Of a stretch of DNA of 64,000 nucleotides, positions 25,380-36,232 are shown piece after piece. How positions within the stretch are numbered: position 1 is the first letter of the stretch; every line of letters begins with the position of its first letter. Below the pieces are notes generated by a model. It searched no databases. It was not told the origin of the DNA and was given only the letters and a program-made list of their open reading frames with translations. This stretch comes from Herbaspirillum sp. GTDB lineage: Bacteria > Pseudomonadota > Gammaproteobacteria > Burkholderiales > Burkholderiaceae_D. The stretch spans positions 1 through 64,000 of the forward strand of contig JAQGLY010000016.1 of assembly GCA_028292625.1 (NCBI GenBank). The letters are read 5' to 3'. A program made the translations under genes and the position numbers.

Positions 25380-27272
25380 CTATTCTACTCTAGGGCGTGT
25401 CGGCGGTTGCGACTGCCGGCGCTGCGTCAACGCAAAACGCGCCGGATCCAGCATGGCGACCAGATCGCGCGGCAATGGCAGCGGTTCGCCGTCGAGTTGC
25501 GCCGCCAGCAACTCGGCCGCCAGCGGCGACCAGATCAGGCCGCGAGATCCGTATCCAAGCAAGCCGTACAGCCCCGGCAAGCGCGGCATGTCCCGCAAGC
25601 GCGTATCGCCGCTGCCGGCCAAACGCTGCGGATCGGGCAAGGCTCCCACCAGCGGCAGACGATCCGCCGACACGCAGCGAAAGCCCACCCGGCCGTCCAG
25701 CTTTTCGACATTCTCCTGCGCCAGCCGGCCGGGCAACATTCGTTGCAAATGCCGAAGGTTTTCCCGATGACTATCCAGGCGCAATGCCGGATCCGGGTCG
25801 GTGTCGTAGGTCGCGCCCAGGCTGGCGATACCGCCGGCGGCCGGCGTCAAATAGGCATCGCCGCACACCACGAAAGGCGGATCCGCCGATCGCGCGGGCA
25901 AATGCGTGACCTGTCCCCGAATCGCGCTCAACGGCAGGTGAGCCGCTTGCGCCAGCTGCTTGGCCTGTACCCCGTTCGCCAAAATCACCACCGGCGCCCG
26001 CGCAATCGGCGCGCCGTCGGCATCCAGCGCATCCCAACATGCATGCGCGGCGTCGTAAATCAGCGTCGCCGCCTGACGCAGGTAAATCGCCTGCAAGCGA
26101 TCGCCGCAGGCATCCAGCATCGCCCGGCAGACCGCGGCCGGCTGCAGCCATCCGGCCGCCGGAAACCACCAGCCGCCCGCCACCGGCTGCCGTAACGCCG
26201 CTTTGGCTTCGGAGCTCTCCATTCGCCGCGCGAAATCCGGCGGATAGCTCCACGGCAAACGCATAGCGGCGGCTCCCTGCGCCGCATCGCTGCGCGCCAG
26301 TTGCAGCACGCCGCAAGCCTGCCCCGGCAAACCGCGGCCGACGCCGCCAAGACCGTCCCAGACGTGCAGCGCAAATAGATAGGCGGCGCGCGTCAGACGC
26401 GACAAGGGGTTGTCGTCCTGCGACAGCACCGGCATGAAAATACCGGCGGCATTGCCGGATGCCTGCCGAGCGGGACCGTCGTACTGTTCGATCAATGTGC
26501 AACGCCAGCCGCGCGCACCGAGCCTGTGGCAAGCCGAAGCGCCGGCCAGGCCGGCGCCGATCACGATCGCATGTTTTTCAGGAACAGGGCGGCGCTCGGG
26601 CGCAAGTCCGGTCTGCGTGCGACGCGGCGCGAATCGCATCGACAATGCATCGGGGGCTCTCGCGCATTCGATAAAGCCGGCCCGCCCGAAATCCGCGGAC
26701 ACGGCGTCGGCGACCCCCGGGGCGGACAGCGGCATGGCCAGCGTCAGGTGCGCATCCGCCGCCGCCAATCGCGGCAGCCATCGCATCATCGTTGGCGTTA
26801 CATCGGCCGCTCGACAATAGGCATCGTCGAACGCCAAAGACAATTGCGGCAAACTCGCCGCCGGCGGCGCACCCGTCGCCAACGTCAGCACCAGCCGGCC
26901 GCCGGCCAACGACATCCGATGAAAACCCGGTACGGCGGGCGGCCAGCATCCGCGCAACTGCTCAATGAACGCATCTGAATCGCCAAGCCCCGCACTCCGC
27001 ATTTGTGAAACGGCGTGCTCCAGAACGCCTGCATCCGGCAACCCTTCGATTACGGCGACATAATGCAAACGCTCGGGCGCAGCGGGATCGCGCAACAACG
27101 CCGCAGCCGTCAGCAACAAGCGGACGCCGTCGAAATCCAGATCCAGCAAAGTAAAAGACGACCGGCCCAGCCAGCGGCTTGGCAACGCAGCCAGGGCGCT
27201 TCCTGCGAAGATCGTCGCATCCATCGACATAGGCTCTACGAAATTCTTAAAGAAAAGCGGATCGTATCGCAT
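25380..27272 (-). CDS. mnmC: MnmC: tRNA 5-carboxymethylaminomethyl-2-thiouridine oxidoreductase with degenerate methyltransferase domain
   Basis: About 630 residues. The C-terminal part (from about 235) is the FAD-dependent MnmC2 domain that converts cmnm5s2U34 to nm5s2U34 in tRNA. It has IVIGAGLAGASACHRLGARG, SGNAAGIFMPVLS and GFRCVSADRLPLVG. The N-terminal 230 residues align with the MnmC1 methyltransferase, but the SAM loop (normally GFGTGLNF) reads LDLDFDGVRLLL near 38-50. The later DGFAP-type motif is also altered (AFDDAYCRAADVTP). Methyl transfer is therefore doubtful. I start at 27272 (MRYDPLFF), since the residues before it do not fit the family. Confidence 0.8.
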   Translation of the reverse strand: MRYDPLFFKNFVEPMSMDATIFAGSALAALPSRWLGRSSFTLLDLDFDGVRLLLTAAALLRDPAAPERLHYVAVIEGLPDAGVLEHAVSQMRSAGLGDSDAFIEQLRGCWPPAVPGFHRMSLAGGRLVLTLATGAPPAASLPQLSLAFDDAYCRAADVTPTMMRWLPRLAAADAHLTLAMPLSAPGVADAVSADFGRAGFIECARAPDALSMRFAPRRTQTGLAPERRPVPEKHAIVIGAGLAGASACHRLGARGWRCTLIEQYDGPARQASGNAAGIFMPVLSQDDNPLSRLTRAAYLFALHVWDGLGGVGRGLPGQACGVLQLARSDAAQGAAAMRLPWSYPPDFARRMESSEAKAALRQPVAGGWWFPAAGWLQPAAVCRAMLDACGDRLQAIYLRQAATLIYDAAHACWDALDADGAPIARAPVVILANGVQAKQLAQAAHLPLSAIRGQVTHLPARSADPPFVVCGDAYLTPAAGGIASLGATYDTDPDPALRLDSHRENLRHLQRMLPGRLAQENVEKLDGRVGFRCVSADRLPLVGALPDPQRLAGSGDTRLRDMPRLPGLYGLLGYGSRGLIWSPLAAELLAAQLDGEPLPLPRDLVAMLDPARFALTQRRQSQPPTRPRVE

Positions 27273-27345
27273 GTGCTCGGCTACCGCACCATCCGACCAT
27301 CCGCCAGCCTGACCGCCGCTTCTCCGCCACACCCGCATTTGCTTC

Positions 27346-27392
27346 TTGCACGACTAAACCATTTTCGCTATTATCATTAGCCTGGAAATGAT
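27346..27392 (+). promoter_or_regulatory. promoter of the marR-efflux operon with overlapping operator-like palindrome
   Basis: TTGCAC (27346-27351) and TATTAT (27369-27374) have 17-base spacing. ATCATT-N8-AATGAT (27373-27392) overlaps the -10 box and extends to the start region, where an autorepressing MarR protein would bind. The ATG at 27388 lies inside this palindrome, which favours the later start at 27406. Confidence 0.55.
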
Positions 27393-27405
27393 TAGGCAGC
27401 TATCA

Positions 27406-27840
27406 ATGTCGGATATAGACGAACGTTTTTCGATGGCGTTGCATACGTCGGCGCGCATCTGGCGGCTGGCGCTGGACCGGCGCATGAAGGATCTGGGCAT
27501 CAGCCAGGCCGGCTGGATGACCATTGCGCTGGTGGCCAAGACCAAAAATCCGCTGTCCCAGATCGAGCTGGCCAATGAGCTGGGCATCGAAGGACCAAGC
27601 ATGGTCGCGATGCTGGACCGGCTGATGAAGGCCGATCTGATCGCGCGCGAAGCCTCGCCCACCGACCGCCGCATCAAGCTGGTGGTGCTGACCGAGGCCG
27701 GCGCGGCGTTGTATAAGGAAGTCAAAATCAAGGCGACCGCTTTCCGCAAGGAATTGCTCAAGGACATCGACCCCGACCAGTTGCGCGCGGCGACCGACCT
27801 GCTGGAACGATTGCAGAAGATGCTGGAGAGCGACGCATGA
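27406..27840 (+). CDS. MarR/SlyA-family transcriptional regulator
   Basis: A 144-residue winged-helix regulator. LSQIELANELGIEGPSMVAMLDRLMKADLI is the recognition helix region, and SPTDRRIKLVVLTEAG is the wing with the conserved DRR motif. I favour the ATG at 27406 (AGG 9 bases before it) over 27388, which lies inside the operator-like palindrome. It heads an operon with an MFS pump, an outer membrane factor and an adaptor. Its stop overlaps the MFS start by 4 bases. It probably represses this operon and releases DNA on binding an aromatic or drug-like ligand. Confidence 0.9.
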   Translation: MSDIDERFSMALHTSARIWRLALDRRMKDLGISQAGWMTIALVAKTKNPLSQIELANELGIEGPSMVAMLDRLMKADLIAREASPTDRRIKLVVLTEAGAALYKEVKIKATAFRKELLKDIDPDQLRAATDLLERLQKMLESDA

Positions 27841-29408
27841 GCGACGCCGTTTCATCCGCCGCCGGCGACGCGAAACCGCCAGTGCAGGCATTGAACCGCC
27901 CCATGATCACGTTGGCGATCATGCTGGCCACCATCATGCAGACGCTCGACAGCACCATCGCCAACGTCGCATTGCCGCACATGCAGGGCAGCCTGTCGGC
28001 CTCGCAGGATCAGATCACATGGGTGCTGACTTCGTATATCGTGGCTGCCGCGATCGCCACGCCGCTCAGCGGCTGGTTATGCGACCGGTACAGCGTGCGC
28101 AATGTGTTCCTGACCTCCATCTTGGGTTTTACCGTCGCCTCCGCACTGTGCGGCATGTCGACGTCGCTGACCGCCATCGTCGCCGCGCGCCTGCTGCAGG
28201 GCGTCTTCGGCGCCGCGCTGGTGCCGCTGTCGCAAGCGGTTTTGCTCGACATCAACCCGCGCGAAAAACAGGGCTCGGCAATGGCGATCTGGGGCATGGG
28301 CGTGATGGTCGGCCCGATTCTCGGCCCTACGCTGGGCGGCTGGCTGACCGACAGCTATAACTGGCGCTGGGTGTTCTTCATCAATCTGCCGATCGGCGCG
28401 ATTGCGTTTTACGGCGTCCTGACCTACATCCGTAATGTGCCCGGCGCGCGCAAGATCCGTTTCGACATGTTCGGTTTCGGCACCTTGAGCCTGGCCATCG
28501 GCGCATTGCAATTGCTGCTCGACAGGGGCTCGCAAAACGACTGGTTCGGTTCCACCGAAACCTGGGTCGAGGCCATCGTATTCGGGTTCAGCTTTGCGTA
28601 TTTCATCGCGCATACGGCGTTTTCGCCGGCCGGCCGATCGTTTTTCAATTACCGGTTGCTGAAGAACCGCAATTATTTTTCCGGCCTCATGTTCATTTTC
28701 ATCGTCGGCGCGGTGTTGTACGCCACCCGCGCGCTGACGCCGCCGATGCTGCAGAACCTGATGGACTATCCGGTCGCGACCACCGGCCTGGTGACCGCGC
28801 CCAGCGGGGTCGGCACCATGATTGCGATGCTCATCGCCGGCCGTCTGGTGGGCAAGGTCGATGTGCGCCTGATGCTGCTGAGCGGCTTTTCGATCGCCGC
28901 CTTTTCCTTATGGCAGATGAGCCGCTACACGCTGGTGCTGGGCGTGCCGGACATCGTCTGGCCAGGCTTGATCCAGGGCGTCGGCCTGGGCCTGATCTTC
29001 GTTCCGCTGAGCGCCGCCACCTTCGCCACGCTGGCGCCGGAAATGCGCGCCGAGGGCACCGCCATTTTCAGCCTGGTGCGCAATATCGGCAGCAGTATCG
29101 GCATCTCGCTGGTGCAGACGCTGCTGGTGCGCAATACGCAAATTTCCCATTCGTCGATCGTGAACCTGATCAACAACGCCAACCCCGCGCTGCAGGATGC
29201 GGCGGTGCGTTCGGCCTTCAATCTGGATTTGAACAGCGGCGCCGCCGTACTGAACAATGAGATCACCCGACAGGCATCGATGATTGCGTATGTCGACGAC
29301 TTCTGGCTGATGCTGATCCTGACGCTGGCGGTGATCCCGTTGCTGCTGTTGATGAGTTCGCCGGGGAAAGGGAAAAAGATGGAGGTCGATCATGCAGCGA
29401 TGGAATAA
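27837..29408 (+). CDS. DHA2-family MFS multidrug exporter (EmrB-type)
   Basis: A 523-residue, roughly 14-helix proton antiporter. Family motifs include LDSTIANVALPHMQGSL in helix 1, the loop SGWLCDRYSVRNVFL (motif A) and the antiporter motif C region WGMGVMVGPILGPTLGGWL. The start overlaps the marR stop. With the adaptor (31043) and the outer membrane factor (29392) it forms a tripartite pump spanning both membranes, as in EmrAB-TolC. Substrates are likely hydrophobic drugs or phenolics, but this is inferred from the family. Confidence 0.9.
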   Translation: MSDAVSSAAGDAKPPVQALNRPMITLAIMLATIMQTLDSTIANVALPHMQGSLSASQDQITWVLTSYIVAAAIATPLSGWLCDRYSVRNVFLTSILGFTVASALCGMSTSLTAIVAARLLQGVFGAALVPLSQAVLLDINPREKQGSAMAIWGMGVMVGPILGPTLGGWLTDSYNWRWVFFINLPIGAIAFYGVLTYIRNVPGARKIRFDMFGFGTLSLAIGALQLLLDRGSQNDWFGSTETWVEAIVFGFSFAYFIAHTAFSPAGRSFFNYRLLKNRNYFSGLMFIFIVGAVLYATRALTPPMLQNLMDYPVATTGLVTAPSGVGTMIAMLIAGRLVGKVDVRLMLLSGFSIAAFSLWQMSRYTLVLGVPDIVWPGLIQGVGLGLIFVPLSAATFATLAPEMRAEGTAIFSLVRNIGSSIGISLVQTLLVRNTQISHSSIVNLINNANPALQDAAVRSAFNLDLNSGAAVLNNEITRQASMIAYVDDFWLMLILTLAVIPLLLLMSSPGKGKKMEVDHAAME

Positions 29409-30969
29409 GGCCCGTTCCCGCTTTACCCGCGCCAACCGTTCTGAAACCTTATTAGAAATACCTATGGCCCATTCCCGTTTTCAACATTCTCCGCTGTGCG
29501 CCGTGTGCGCCGGCCTGCTGGTCGCCGCTCTGGTCGCCGGACTGGCCGGTTGCGCGCCGATGCCGCCGGAACAGCAGGCGCTGCCGCAACGCGATCTGGC
29601 CGGCGCCCAATTGGCCAAATCGATCCGCCTGGCGCGCGACGGCTGGCCCGACGCGCAATGGTGGACCGCCTATGGCGATCCGCAACTCAATGCGCTGATG
29701 ACGCAGGCCTTGCGCGACGCGCCGACGCTGCAAACCGCCGCTACCCGCCTGGGCGCGGCACACTCGGCGCTGCAGGAGCAAAGAGCGGTGCAAGGTCTCA
29801 GCGTAGACCTGGACGCCAGCGCCAACCGCCAGCGCTATTCGGGCACCGGCCTGTTTCCGGCGCCGATCGGCGGCAGCATCTACAACGAAGCGACGCTGCA
29901 ACTAAAGGCGCAATACGACTTCGACTGGTGGGGGCTGCATCGCGCGCAAATTGCCGCGGCGGTGGGCGAAGTCAATGCGCGGCAAGCCGAATATGCGCAG
30001 GCCGAGCGCACGCTGAGCGGGGCGGTCGCGCAAAGCTATTTCGCGCTGCAAGCGGATTGGGCCAGCCTGGACAATCTGCGGCGGCAGGTCGAGACGCGGC
30101 AGGCCTTACTCAACGACAGCCAGCGCCGCGTCGCGCAAGGGCTGGCGGCGATCGATCTGCAACGCCGCGCCGAAGTGGAGCTGGCGGAAGCCGAGCGGCA
30201 AAGCGCCGCCACCGAAGCGCAAGCCGGGCGCGAACGGGAAGCGCTGCGCGCACTGCTCGGCGCTGACGCCAATGCGCTGGCCGATCTGAAACCGCGTCCG
30301 CTGCCGCCCGCGCCCGCCGCATTGCCGTCGTCGCTGGGCATCGAATTGCTGGCGCGCCGACCCGATCTGCAAGCCGCGCGCTGGCGCGTGCAGGCGTCGC
30401 TGAGCCGGATCGATGCGGCGCAAGCGGCGTTCTATCCGTCGATCAACCTGACCGCGGTATTCGGCCAGGACAGCCTGTCGTTCCGCAATTTAATGGATGC
30501 CGGCAGCCGCACGTTTTTCATCGGCCCGGCGCTGAGTTTGCCGATCTTCGACAGCGGCCGTCTGCAGGCGCGTCTGGGCAGCGAACGCAACGCGCGCGAT
30601 GCGATGATCGCCGAATACAACCAGACGGTGGTCGACGCTGTGCGTGAAGTAGCGCAGGAAGGCGTCAGTTTGCAGGGGCTGGAGCGCCAACAGGCGCAGC
30701 AGACGCTGGCGGAACAGGCCGACAGCCGGATGCTCGACGGCGCGCGACGCAAATTCCACGCGGGACTGGCTGCGCGCGACGAAGTCCTCGATGCGCAGAT
30801 GGCGCTGTTGCAGCAACAGGCGCTGTCGCTGCAGCTGCAAGGCCGGCAACTGGATACCGATGTGGCGCTCATCAAGGCGCTGGGCGGCGGATATCGCCAT
30901 GCGCCGGAAACGTCGCCGGCGGCTCCCGCGGACCATGCGCAGACGCCGGCTGCATCGGGCGCATCCTGA
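29392..30969 (+). CDS. NodT-family outer membrane factor lipoprotein of the MFS pump
   Basis: Up to 525 residues. Two outer-membrane-efflux (OEP) repeats form the barrel and alpha tunnel, with the family motif LLARRPDLQAARWRVQASLSRIDAAQAAFYPSINL split over about 315-350. A lipobox (LAGLAGC) gives lipid attachment. GGAGG six bases before the ATG at 29392 supports that start, which overlaps the MFS gene. The ATG at 29464 gives a more usual signal peptide length but lacks a good ribosome binding site. The linear operon supplies all three parts of the pump. Confidence 0.88.
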   Translation: MQRWNKARSRFTRANRSETLLEIPMAHSRFQHSPLCAVCAGLLVAALVAGLAGCAPMPPEQQALPQRDLAGAQLAKSIRLARDGWPDAQWWTAYGDPQLNALMTQALRDAPTLQTAATRLGAAHSALQEQRAVQGLSVDLDASANRQRYSGTGLFPAPIGGSIYNEATLQLKAQYDFDWWGLHRAQIAAAVGEVNARQAEYAQAERTLSGAVAQSYFALQADWASLDNLRRQVETRQALLNDSQRRVAQGLAAIDLQRRAEVELAEAERQSAATEAQAGREREALRALLGADANALADLKPRPLPPAPAALPSSLGIELLARRPDLQAARWRVQASLSRIDAAQAAFYPSINLTAVFGQDSLSFRNLMDAGSRTFFIGPALSLPIFDSGRLQARLGSERNARDAMIAEYNQTVVDAVREVAQEGVSLQGLERQQAQQTLAEQADSRMLDGARRKFHAGLAARDEVLDAQMALLQQQALSLQLQGRQLDTDVALIKALGGGYRHAPETSPAAPADHAQTPAASGAS

Positions 30970-31042
30970 TTTCCACCGCCGACGCATTCGCATTCATCTT
31001 ATTGAGCAGCACCCACTTTTAGCCATCTTTCGAATAGCCATC

Positions 31043-32200
31043 ATGACCACCGACACTCAAGCCCCCGTCCAGCGCAACAAACGCAAGTTGGCTCTGCTGG
31101 GCATTACGCTCCTGTTCGTCATCGGCGCGATTGCCTATATCGCGTACTACATTCTCGTCGGATCGCAGCGGGAAGAAACCGACAATGCCTATGTCGGCGG
31201 CAATCTCGTCACCCTGACTTCGCAAGTCACCGGCAACGTGCAGCAGATCCGCGCCGATGAAACGCAGCTAGTGGAAGCCGGCGCCGAAGTGGTTGCGCTC
31301 GACCCGGTCGACGCGCAGGTGAATCTGCGTCAGGCCGAGGCGCGGCTGGGCAACATCGTGCGTCAACAACGCGAACGTTACGCCGACGTCGGCCGCTACG
31401 ATGCGATGGTGGCGCAGAGCCGGCTCGCCGTCACCCGCGCCGCCGACGACCTGGCGCGGCGTCTGCCGCTGGCGGGCGACAAACTGTTGTCCGGCGAAGA
31501 TATCGCGCATGCCAGGCAGACCCTGGCAGACGCCAAGGCCGCCGAGGAAGTCGCGGTGAAACAGGCCGCCGCCACGCGCGCGGCCACTGCCGGCGTCGGC
31601 CTGACGGAGAACCCGGCTGTGCTGGCGGCCAAAGCCGATTTCGACCAGGCGTGGCTGGCGGCGCGCCGCAACGCGATTCTGGCGCCGGTCTCCGGCTATG
31701 TCGCCAAGCGCAGCGTGCAGGTCGGCGCACGCGTGACGCCGGGGATGAATCTGATGTCGATCGTGCCGCTGGACCAGCTCTGGATCGACGCCAATTTCAA
31801 GGAATCGGAATTGCGCAACATCCGCATCGGCCAGCCGGCGACGATCGAAGCCGATATCTACGGCGGCAAGGTGACATATCACGGGAAAGTGGTCGGGCTG
31901 TCGGCCGGCACCGGCAGCGCGTTTTCATTGCTGCCCGCACAGAATGCGAACGGCAACTGGATCAAGGTGGTGCAGCGGCTGCCGGTGCGCATCGCGCTGG
32001 ATCCGCGGGAGTTGAAGGCCAATCCGTTGCGGATCGGCTTGTCGACGCTGGTGACGGTGGATACGCACGATCGCGGCGGCCAGACGCTGGGTCTGGCGAT
32101 GCCGGCCACGCCGGTCTATTCGACGCAGGCCTTGCGCCAGCCGATGCAGGAAGCGGATGCATTGGCGGATCGGATTGTGCAGGCGAACCTGGTCAAGTAG
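31043..32200 (+). CDS. EmrA/HlyD-family membrane fusion protein of the MFS pump
   Basis: A 385-residue adaptor. The N-terminal membrane anchor (KLALLGITLLFVIGAIAYIAYYILV, about residues 15-39, shown in part) is followed by a lipoyl half (TDNAYVGGNLVTLTSQVTG), a helical hairpin, the second lipoyl half (ILAPVSGYVAKRSVQVGARV) and a beta barrel. I chose the ATG at 31043 because it starts the MTTDTQAPVQRNKRK cytoplasmic tail; frames extending further upstream overlap the previous gene. It is the last gene of the operon, which ends at a strong bidirectional terminator. Confidence 0.9.
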   Translation: MTTDTQAPVQRNKRKLALLGITLLFVIGAIAYIAYYILVGSQREETDNAYVGGNLVTLTSQVTGNVQQIRADETQLVEAGAEVVALDPVDAQVNLRQAEARLGNIVRQQRERYADVGRYDAMVAQSRLAVTRAADDLARRLPLAGDKLLSGEDIAHARQTLADAKAAEEVAVKQAAATRAATAGVGLTENPAVLAAKADFDQAWLAARRNAILAPVSGYVAKRSVQVGARVTPGMNLMSIVPLDQLWIDANFKESELRNIRIGQPATIEADIYGGKVTYHGKVVGLSAGTGSAFSLLPAQNANGNWIKVVQRLPVRIALDPRELKANPLRIGLSTLVTVDTHDRGGQTLGLAMPATPVYSTQALRQPMQEADALADRIVQANLVK

Positions 32201-32214
32201 ACGCGCCGCTCCAA

Positions 32215-32254
32215 AAAAAAATGCCCTCCGAAAAATTTATCGGAGGGCATTTTT
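32215..32254. terminator. bidirectional terminator between the efflux operon and trpS
   Basis: ATGCCCTCCG and CGGAGGGCAT form a 10-bp stem (32221-32230 with 32241-32250) flanked by A and T tracts on both sides. It can therefore stop transcription from both convergent units. Confidence 0.88.
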
Positions 32255-32282
32255 CATTCCAGGCAGCGCCTATCGGTCAAGC

Positions 32283-33783
<1,501 letters not shown>

Positions 33784-34749
33784 ATGGACCGACTACAAGC
33801 AATGCAAGTCTTCATGAGAGTGGTGGAAACGAACAGTTTCAGCAAGGCGGCGGAAACCCTTTCGCTGGCACCCTCTTCCGTCACCAGCATCATCAAGAAT
33901 CTGGAAGCGTTTCTGGATGTGCGCCTGTTACAGCGCACGACGCGGCGATTGAATCTGACCGCGGACGGCACCGAATACTACGACCGCTGCCGCCAGATTC
34001 TGCATTTCATCGAAGAAACCGAAGCCAGCCTGCACAGCACCACGCGCCAGCCGAAGGGACGCCTGCGCATCGACATGCCGGGCTCGATCGGCCGCATGAT
34101 CGTGCTGCCGAAACTGGCCGAATTCGAACGCCGCTATCCGGACATCGAACTGATGATCGGTCTCACCGACCGCACGGTCGACCTGATTCAGGAAGGCGTC
34201 GACTGCGTGATCCGCACCGGTTCGCTGGCCGATTCCAGCCTGGTCGCCAAACGCATCGGCCTGCTGCATTGGGTGACCTGCGCCACGCCGGAATACTTAC
34301 GCGAACACGGTGAACCGAAATCCATCGAGGATTTGCAGCGGCATCGCGCGGTCAATTATTTCTCCTGCAGCACCGGACGGGTGATGCCGTTCTTCTTCCG
34401 CGTCGAAGGCAAGGACACGCCGGTGCAGATGCAGGGCAATCTGGCGGTCAATCAGTCGGAAGCGTATCTGGCCTGCGGGCTCGAGGGACTGGGCCTGCTG
34501 CAACTGAGCGCCTACAACGTCATTCCGCATCTGAAATCGGGACGGCTGGTGCCGGTGCTCAAGGAATTCCAGGCGCCGCCGCTGCCGGTGTCGCTGATGT
34601 TCCCGCACAACCGCCACCTGTCGCCGACCGTGCGCGCCTTCGTCGATTGGGCCAGCGAAGTATTCGACAACGACGTCAGCGTCCGGGCCATGCCGGGCGC
34701 CGACGTCGCCGCCAACAACAGTAGCGGCCTGCTGGTCGCCAATCATTAA
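33784..34749 (+). CDS. LysR-family transcriptional regulator
   Basis: A 321-residue LTTR. The N-terminal winged helix (MDRLQAMQVFMRVVETNSFSKAAETLSLAPSSVT) is canonical, followed by a ligand-binding PBP2-like domain (about 90-300) with IDMPGSIGRMIVLPKLAEF. It converges with the RND operon whose last gene ends 40 bases downstream. LTTRs are known to control MexEF-OprN-like pumps, so this could be its activator. The large AT-rich upstream region is the likely autoregulatory site. Confidence 0.88.
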   Translation: MDRLQAMQVFMRVVETNSFSKAAETLSLAPSSVTSIIKNLEAFLDVRLLQRTTRRLNLTADGTEYYDRCRQILHFIEETEASLHSTTRQPKGRLRIDMPGSIGRMIVLPKLAEFERRYPDIELMIGLTDRTVDLIQEGVDCVIRTGSLADSSLVAKRIGLLHWVTCATPEYLREHGEPKSIEDLQRHRAVNYFSCSTGRVMPFFFRVEGKDTPVQMQGNLAVNQSEAYLACGLEGLGLLQLSAYNVIPHLKSGRLVPVLKEFQAPPLPVSLMFPHNRHLSPTVRAFVDWASEVFDNDVSVRAMPGADVAANNSSGLLVANH

Positions 34750-34789
34750 AACACTTCCCGGCTACATCGGAGATTTACTTAAGCGCGTT

Positions 34790-36232
34790 TTATTTCACCG
34801 ATGCCAGCGGCGCATTGCCGCCGGCATCAATATTGCCCCAGCCTCCGCCCAGCGCACGGATCAGCCCCACCGATGCCGCCGCGCGCTGGCCGATGCTTTG
34901 ACTGCGCGAACGCTGCACCGACAGACTGGAGCGCTGCGCGTCGATGACTTCCAGATAACTGGTCGAACCGTTGCGATAGCGCGTATCCGCCAGTTGCGCC
35001 GCCAGCGCCGCCGATTTGACGGCGCTGTCTTGAAATCCGATCTGCCTGTCCAATGTACGCAACGCGCTCAGATTGTCTTCGACATCTTGAAACCCGATCA
35101 GCACTTGTTGGCGATAGTTGGCGATCAGGCCCTCATACCCGGCGTCGGCGCTGGCCAGATTGGCCTTATTGCGCCCACCGTCGAGCAAGGGCATCGTCAA
35201 CGCAGTGCCGATCAGCGGCCCCAGCAGCCAACTGCGGCTCGACCAGTTGAACAGATTGCTCAGCGAATCGGACGCATAACCGCCGGTGCCGGTCAGCACC
35301 AGGCTGGGAAAGAACGCCGCCTTCGCCACGCCGACGCGTTCGCTGGCCGCGGCCAGTTGACGCTGGGCCTGCGCGATATCCGGACGGCGCTCCAGCAATT
35401 CCGACGGCAGACCGGCGGGCACGTTGACCGCCACGTACTGCAACGGTTGCGGCGGCAGCGTGAATTGCGCCGGCGCCTTGCCCATCAGAATCGCCAATGC
35501 ATGGTCGCGCTGATCGCGGCTGCGCTGCACGCTTTCCTGTTCCGATTGCGTGACCGACAGTTCGGTGCGCGCCTGCGCCAGATCGAGTTCGCTGGTATCG
35601 CCGAAATCGTAGCGATGCTGCGCCAGACGCTGCGCCTCCTCGCGCAAGGTCACGGTCTGCCGCAACACATCCAGTTCCGAATCCAGCGAACGGATGGCGA
35701 AATACTGCTGCGCCACGTCGGCCTGCAACGCCAGCAGCACCGAACGGTAGGCCGCTTCCTGCGCCTGCACATCCAGCGCCGCCGCGCGGCTGGCGCCGGA
35801 CAGGCGGCCGAACAGATCGACTTCGTACGACACATTGAACTGTGCTCGCCACTGGGTCGATGAGGTGGTCGCCGTGGCCTGCCGCGTCGGTCCGATACCG
35901 GTGCTCAACTGAAATGCGCGATCGGCATCGGCCAGCCCGGCCGCGGCGCGCGCCTGCTTGACCCGGGATAGCGCCAGATCCAGCGTCGGGCTGGATTGCG
36001 TGGCCTTGACGATCAGGTCGCTCAAGGCCGGATCGTTGAATGCGGTCCACCATGCGCCGCGATCGGTCTGATCGGCCGGATGCGCGAGCTGCCAAGCGCC
36101 GTCCAGCTTGGCCGCTTCACGATATGCGGCGGGCGTATCCACCTGCACCTGCCGAGGAGGCACGGACGATGCGCAACCGGCGAGGATCAAAGCGGCCAGC
36201 ACCGCCGTGAGGGGAAATGTGAATTGTTTCAT
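34790..36232 (-). CDS. NodT-family outer membrane factor lipoprotein of the RND pump
   Basis: A 480-residue TolC-like channel. A lipoprotein signal (MKQFTFPLTAVLAALILAGC) is followed by two OEP repeats, with the marker LLERRPDIAQAQRQLAAASE and VAKAAFFPSLVLTG near residues 290-325. AAGGAG lies 7 bases before the ATG at 36232; an ATG three bases earlier also overlaps the RND stop. It completes the tripartite adaptor-RND-channel operon, in the usual order. Confidence 0.9.
   Translation of the reverse strand: MKQFTFPLTAVLAALILAGCASSVPPRQVQVDTPAAYREAAKLDGAWQLAHPADQTDRGAWWTAFNDPALSDLIVKATQSSPTLDLALSRVKQARAAAGLADADRAFQLSTGIGPTRQATATTSSTQWRAQFNVSYEVDLFGRLSGASRAAALDVQAQEAAYRSVLLALQADVAQQYFAIRSLDSELDVLRQTVTLREEAQRLAQHRYDFGDTSELDLAQARTELSVTQSEQESVQRSRDQRDHALAILMGKAPAQFTLPPQPLQYVAVNVPAGLPSELLERRPDIAQAQRQLAAASERVGVAKAAFFPSLVLTGTGGYASDSLSNLFNWSSRSWLLGPLIGTALTMPLLDGGRNKANLASADAGYEGLIANYRQQVLIGFQDVEDNLSALRTLDRQIGFQDSAVKSAALAAQLADTRYRNGSTSYLEVIDAQRSSLSVQRSRSQSIGQRAAASVGLIRALGGGWGNIDAGGNAPLASVK

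Noticed and set aside
23863-25770. 635-codon plus-strand frame opposite the COG2509 flavoprotein
   Set aside because: Rich in Arg, His and Gln with no domain; a mirror of a conserved minus-strand gene and its upstream neighbour.
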